A DNA stretch of 23,837 nucleotides from Promethearchaeota archaeon (GTDB taxonomy: Archaea; Asgardarchaeota; Lokiarchaeia; Sigynarchaeales; SOKP01), in the NCBI GenBank assembly GCA_016839655.1, contig JAEOTW010000053.1:1-23837 (forward strand), written 5' to 3'. Positions 21,889 through 23,837 of the stretch are shown here, one piece after another; the first letter of the stretch is position 1, and each line of letters begins with the position of its first letter. Made by a program: the position numbers and the translations under genes. A model generated the notes under the pieces. That model saw only the letters and a program-made list of their open reading frames with translations, ran no database searches and was not told the origin of the DNA.

Positions 21889-23160
21889 ATGACAAAAATT
21901 GAACCAATTAATACAGACTTCTTTACTTCTTTTAATAAAGAAGCATGTAATTTATGTGGGGAATGTTTTCATAAATGTCCAGTGATGCAGCTTCCTATAG
22001 AACTCGCTATTGAAGAGATGAAGAGACTAATTGCTGGGGATGACACCAAAAAAGTTTTAGATTTATGTCAAAGTTGTTTTGCCTGCAATTTCTATTGCCC
22101 TGAAAATGCTCATCCTGCAAATCTTATATTAAAACGATGGAACGAACAATATAAAAGAAAAGGATTACGAAAAAGGGGAAAGCATTACATGACATTGTAT
22201 CCACATTATCCTAATTTTCGTTCTTATGTAATGGAGCATTTACCAGCAAATACAAAAGAATTAGTAACAAAGTGGGCGTCATTGGAACCGTTAAAAGGAG
22301 AGATTTTAACGTATCCCGGTTGTAATATAATAACATTCGCTGAACTTACCCAAGCAAGTTTTTTCAAGGATCTAGATATAAGAGGGCGCTTAGAATATTG
22401 TTGTGGTGAAACTTTATTTCGAACTGGATATAGAGATGAACTTTTCGAGGTTACTAAAAGACTAGATAAATGGTTTGATATTTTAAAGCCAAAAAAATTA
22501 CTTGTTTTGTGTACCGCGGGTACTAATGTTTTTAAAAATGTTCTTCCTCATTATGGATTAAAGTATGAATTTGAGGAGATAAAATCCTATGTTCAGTATT
22601 TATGGGAAAAAATTGAGAATAAAGAGATCAAAATTACCAAAAAATTAGATATGACAGTTACAATTCAAGATTCATGTTATTCTAAAATGTTTGGGGACGA
22701 TTATATGAATCTACCACGAAAAATTTTAGAAGCTATTGGAATAAAAATAGTTGAAACTAAGTTTTGCAGAGAAAATATGAGGTGTTGTGGGATTGGATCG
22801 GGCTTTTCAGTAGATTCTGCTTATAAACCTTTCAGATTTAGGTCCTCAACTCTTAGAAATTTCAAAGATTTTAAAAAAACCAAAGCTGATGCAGTATGTG
22901 TATATTGCGCTGGTTGTTTAGCAACTTTTATGGGAAATAAGAAACTCTATTTTAAAAAGATTAAGATTTATCATTTAATTGAGTTATTACAAATAGCTAT
23001 TGGAGAAATTCCATCGTTATCTGAAAAAGCGAAGAAGAAAAGAGGGAAACATTTTTTTTGGGGTGTTGTTCGAAAACAATTTCCAATAGCTTTTTCAAAA
23101 AAAACGTTTAAAATAGCAGAAATTCCGGAAGAACCTCCTAAATATGGTGATGCTTGGTAA
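21889..23160 (+). CDS. HdrD-like (Fe-S) oxidoreductase with CCG domains
   Basis: 423 residues. The N-terminal ferredoxin domain has two [4Fe-4S] motifs: C20/C23/C26/C30 and C60/C63/C66/C70. Two CCG-type domains follow. The first is degenerate (C145, C171-C172, C208, no closing CxxC). The second is canonical: C263, then C299-C300 after 35 residues, then C337 and C340 after a further 36, with an extra C343. The canonical domain can hold the noncubane [4Fe-4S] cluster used by heterodisulfide reductase HdrB/HdrD. Related proteins include GlpC, LldE-type and lactate/glycolate dehydrogenase partners, so the real electron acceptor is open. The basic C-terminal tail of about 50 residues is extra. A paralogue starts 3 bases after the stop. 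Confidence 0.85.
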   Translation: MTKIEPINTDFFTSFNKEACNLCGECFHKCPVMQLPIELAIEEMKRLIAGDDTKKVLDLCQSCFACNFYCPENAHPANLILKRWNEQYKRKGLRKRGKHYMTLYPHYPNFRSYVMEHLPANTKELVTKWASLEPLKGEILTYPGCNIITFAELTQASFFKDLDIRGRLEYCCGETLFRTGYRDELFEVTKRLDKWFDILKPKKLLVLCTAGTNVFKNVLPHYGLKYEFEEIKSYVQYLWEKIENKEIKITKKLDMTVTIQDSCYSKMFGDDYMNLPRKILEAIGIKIVETKFCRENMRCCGIGSGFSVDSAYKPFRFRSSTLRNFKDFKKTKADAVCVYCAGCLATFMGNKKLYFKKIKIYHLIELLQIAIGEIPSLSEKAKKKRGKHFFWGVVRKQFPIAFSKKTFKIAEIPEEPPKYGDAW

Positions 23161-23162
23161 AA

Positions 23163-23837
23163 ATGAATAAAATTGAAAGAATCTCAGGTTTTAGTGAAGA
23201 TCTATGTAATTTATGTGGAGAATGCCTTCATTTATGCCCTGTATTACAATTACCAACCGAAATTGCAAAAGAAGAGATTAAAAACTTAATTGAAGGAAAA
23301 GAATCCTATTATGCTTTAAATAAATGTAACACCTGTTTCTCATGTAACCTTTTATGCCCTCAAAAAGCAAATCCATATAATCTGATTCTAGAGCGCTGGA
23401 ATGATCTTTACAGAAATAGAGCCGCCCCACCTTTATATAGATTTGTCTGCCCTACGGAACAAAATAATATTTGGCAACTCCTAAATATATTCATATCAAA
23501 TCAAGAAAGAAGATGGATTCATAAATGGATAACTTACATTCCAAAACCGGGTGATATCGTATTACTAATTGGAAATTATACACACTTATTTCCCTTTATA
23601 TTTGGTGGTAGTAAATTATTAGACTATTTTAAACCAATAGATAGAATTGATCAATGGGAAGGTGGGGCATACTTGTATCAAGGGGGATATTTAGATGTTG
23701 TTCAAAAGATAGCTCAAAGGACAAAAAAAGATTTTGATGACTGGGGTGTTGAAAAAGTTGTTGCTTGTTTAGATGCTGTTGAATATATCTTTAAGGAAGT
23801 TCATCCTAAGGAAATGGGAGTAGAGTATTCTCAAGAA
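23163..23837 (+). CDS. HdrD-like paralogue with altered first CCG domain, truncated by window end
   Basis: The ATG at 23163 opens a frame that stays open to the window edge, 225 codons. Its N-terminus parallels the gene before it: C15/C18/C21/C25 and C55/C58/C61/C65 form the two [4Fe-4S] motifs, and the NLILERWN segment aligns with NLILKRWN. Where the upstream paralogue has YPGCN, this one reads IGNYT, and where it has YCCGET, this one reads QWEGGA, so the CCG cysteines of the first domain are gone; C202 survives at the C208 position. The second CCG domain lies outside the window. The two genes are probably one transcript and perhaps two subunits of one complex. Whether the first domain still binds a cofactor is unknown. 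Confidence 0.8.
   Translation, partial: MNKIERISGFSEDLCNLCGECLHLCPVLQLPTEIAKEEIKNLIEGKESYYALNKCNTCFSCNLLCPQKANPYNLILERWNDLYRNRAAPPLYRFVCPTEQNNIWQLLNIFISNQERRWIHKWITYIPKPGDIVLLIGNYTHLFPFIFGGSKLLDYFKPIDRIDQWEGGAYLYQGGYLDVVQKIAQRTKKDFDDWGVEKVVACLDAVEYIFKEVHPKEMGVEYSQE

Overview
The window is strongly AT-rich and gene-dense. Genes are preceded by purine-rich Shine-Dalgarno sites (for example ggagg before the genes at 129 and 2789) and several start with TTG. Gene content points to an anaerobic archaeon, most likely an Asgard archaeon of the Lokiarchaeia type: an ATP-dependent benzoyl-CoA reductase, a ferredoxin-fused EtfA, HdrD-like proteins, a UbiA-family prenyltransferase, and a giant TPR protein. 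This assignment is inference; no rRNA or other phylogenetic marker is present.

Region 1 (1-7805, + strand) is a class I benzoyl-CoA reductase locus in the Bzd-type order N-O-P-Q-M: the tail of a BzdN-like subunit, a BzdO-like subunit, an unexpected small membrane protein, the two ASKHA ATPase/activator subunits (BzdP-like and BzdQ-like), and a two-cluster ferredoxin. Next come a 435-base gap holding two gene-tail remnants, an L-2-amino-thiazoline-4-carboxylate hydrolase-like protein, and an 840-residue iron-sulfur flavoprotein. That flavoprotein combines NuoG-like clusters, a GltD-like FAD/NAD(P) module and an unusual C-terminal domain. Together these could take electrons from NAD(P)H to ferredoxin and spend ATP to reduce an aromatic acyl-CoA ring.

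Region 2 (7808-12035) holds etfB-etfA on the minus strand, an alpha/beta hydrolase on the plus strand, and an acyl-CoA dehydrogenase on the minus strand. This is a plausible beta-oxidation and electron-transfer set for the ring-reduction products. The ring-hydrolysis and later pathway genes are not in the window.

Region 3 (12036-16849) is a mixed accessory stretch. It contains a degraded tail copy of the ACT-domain gene, a membrane-anchored zinc-ribbon/HTH protein, the intact tandem-ACT protein, two SAM methyltransferases, a zinc-ribbon coiled-coil protein, a TauE/SafE permease and a 76-residue orphan.

Region 4 (16991-23837, + strand) holds a 1276-residue TPR-nitrilase fusion, a UbiA-family prenyltransferase, and two adjacent HdrD-like iron-sulfur proteins. 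The second is cut by the window edge and has lost its first CCG cysteines.

No tRNA, rRNA, CRISPR array or insertion sequence was seen. The most unusual points are the rearrangement scar at about 4210 joining remnants of a glucuronate isomerase gene and a second bzdP-like gene, the ACT-tail direct duplication around 12173-12236, the C-terminal domain of the 840-residue flavoprotein, the TPR-nitrilase fusion, and the cysteine-less second HdrD paralogue.
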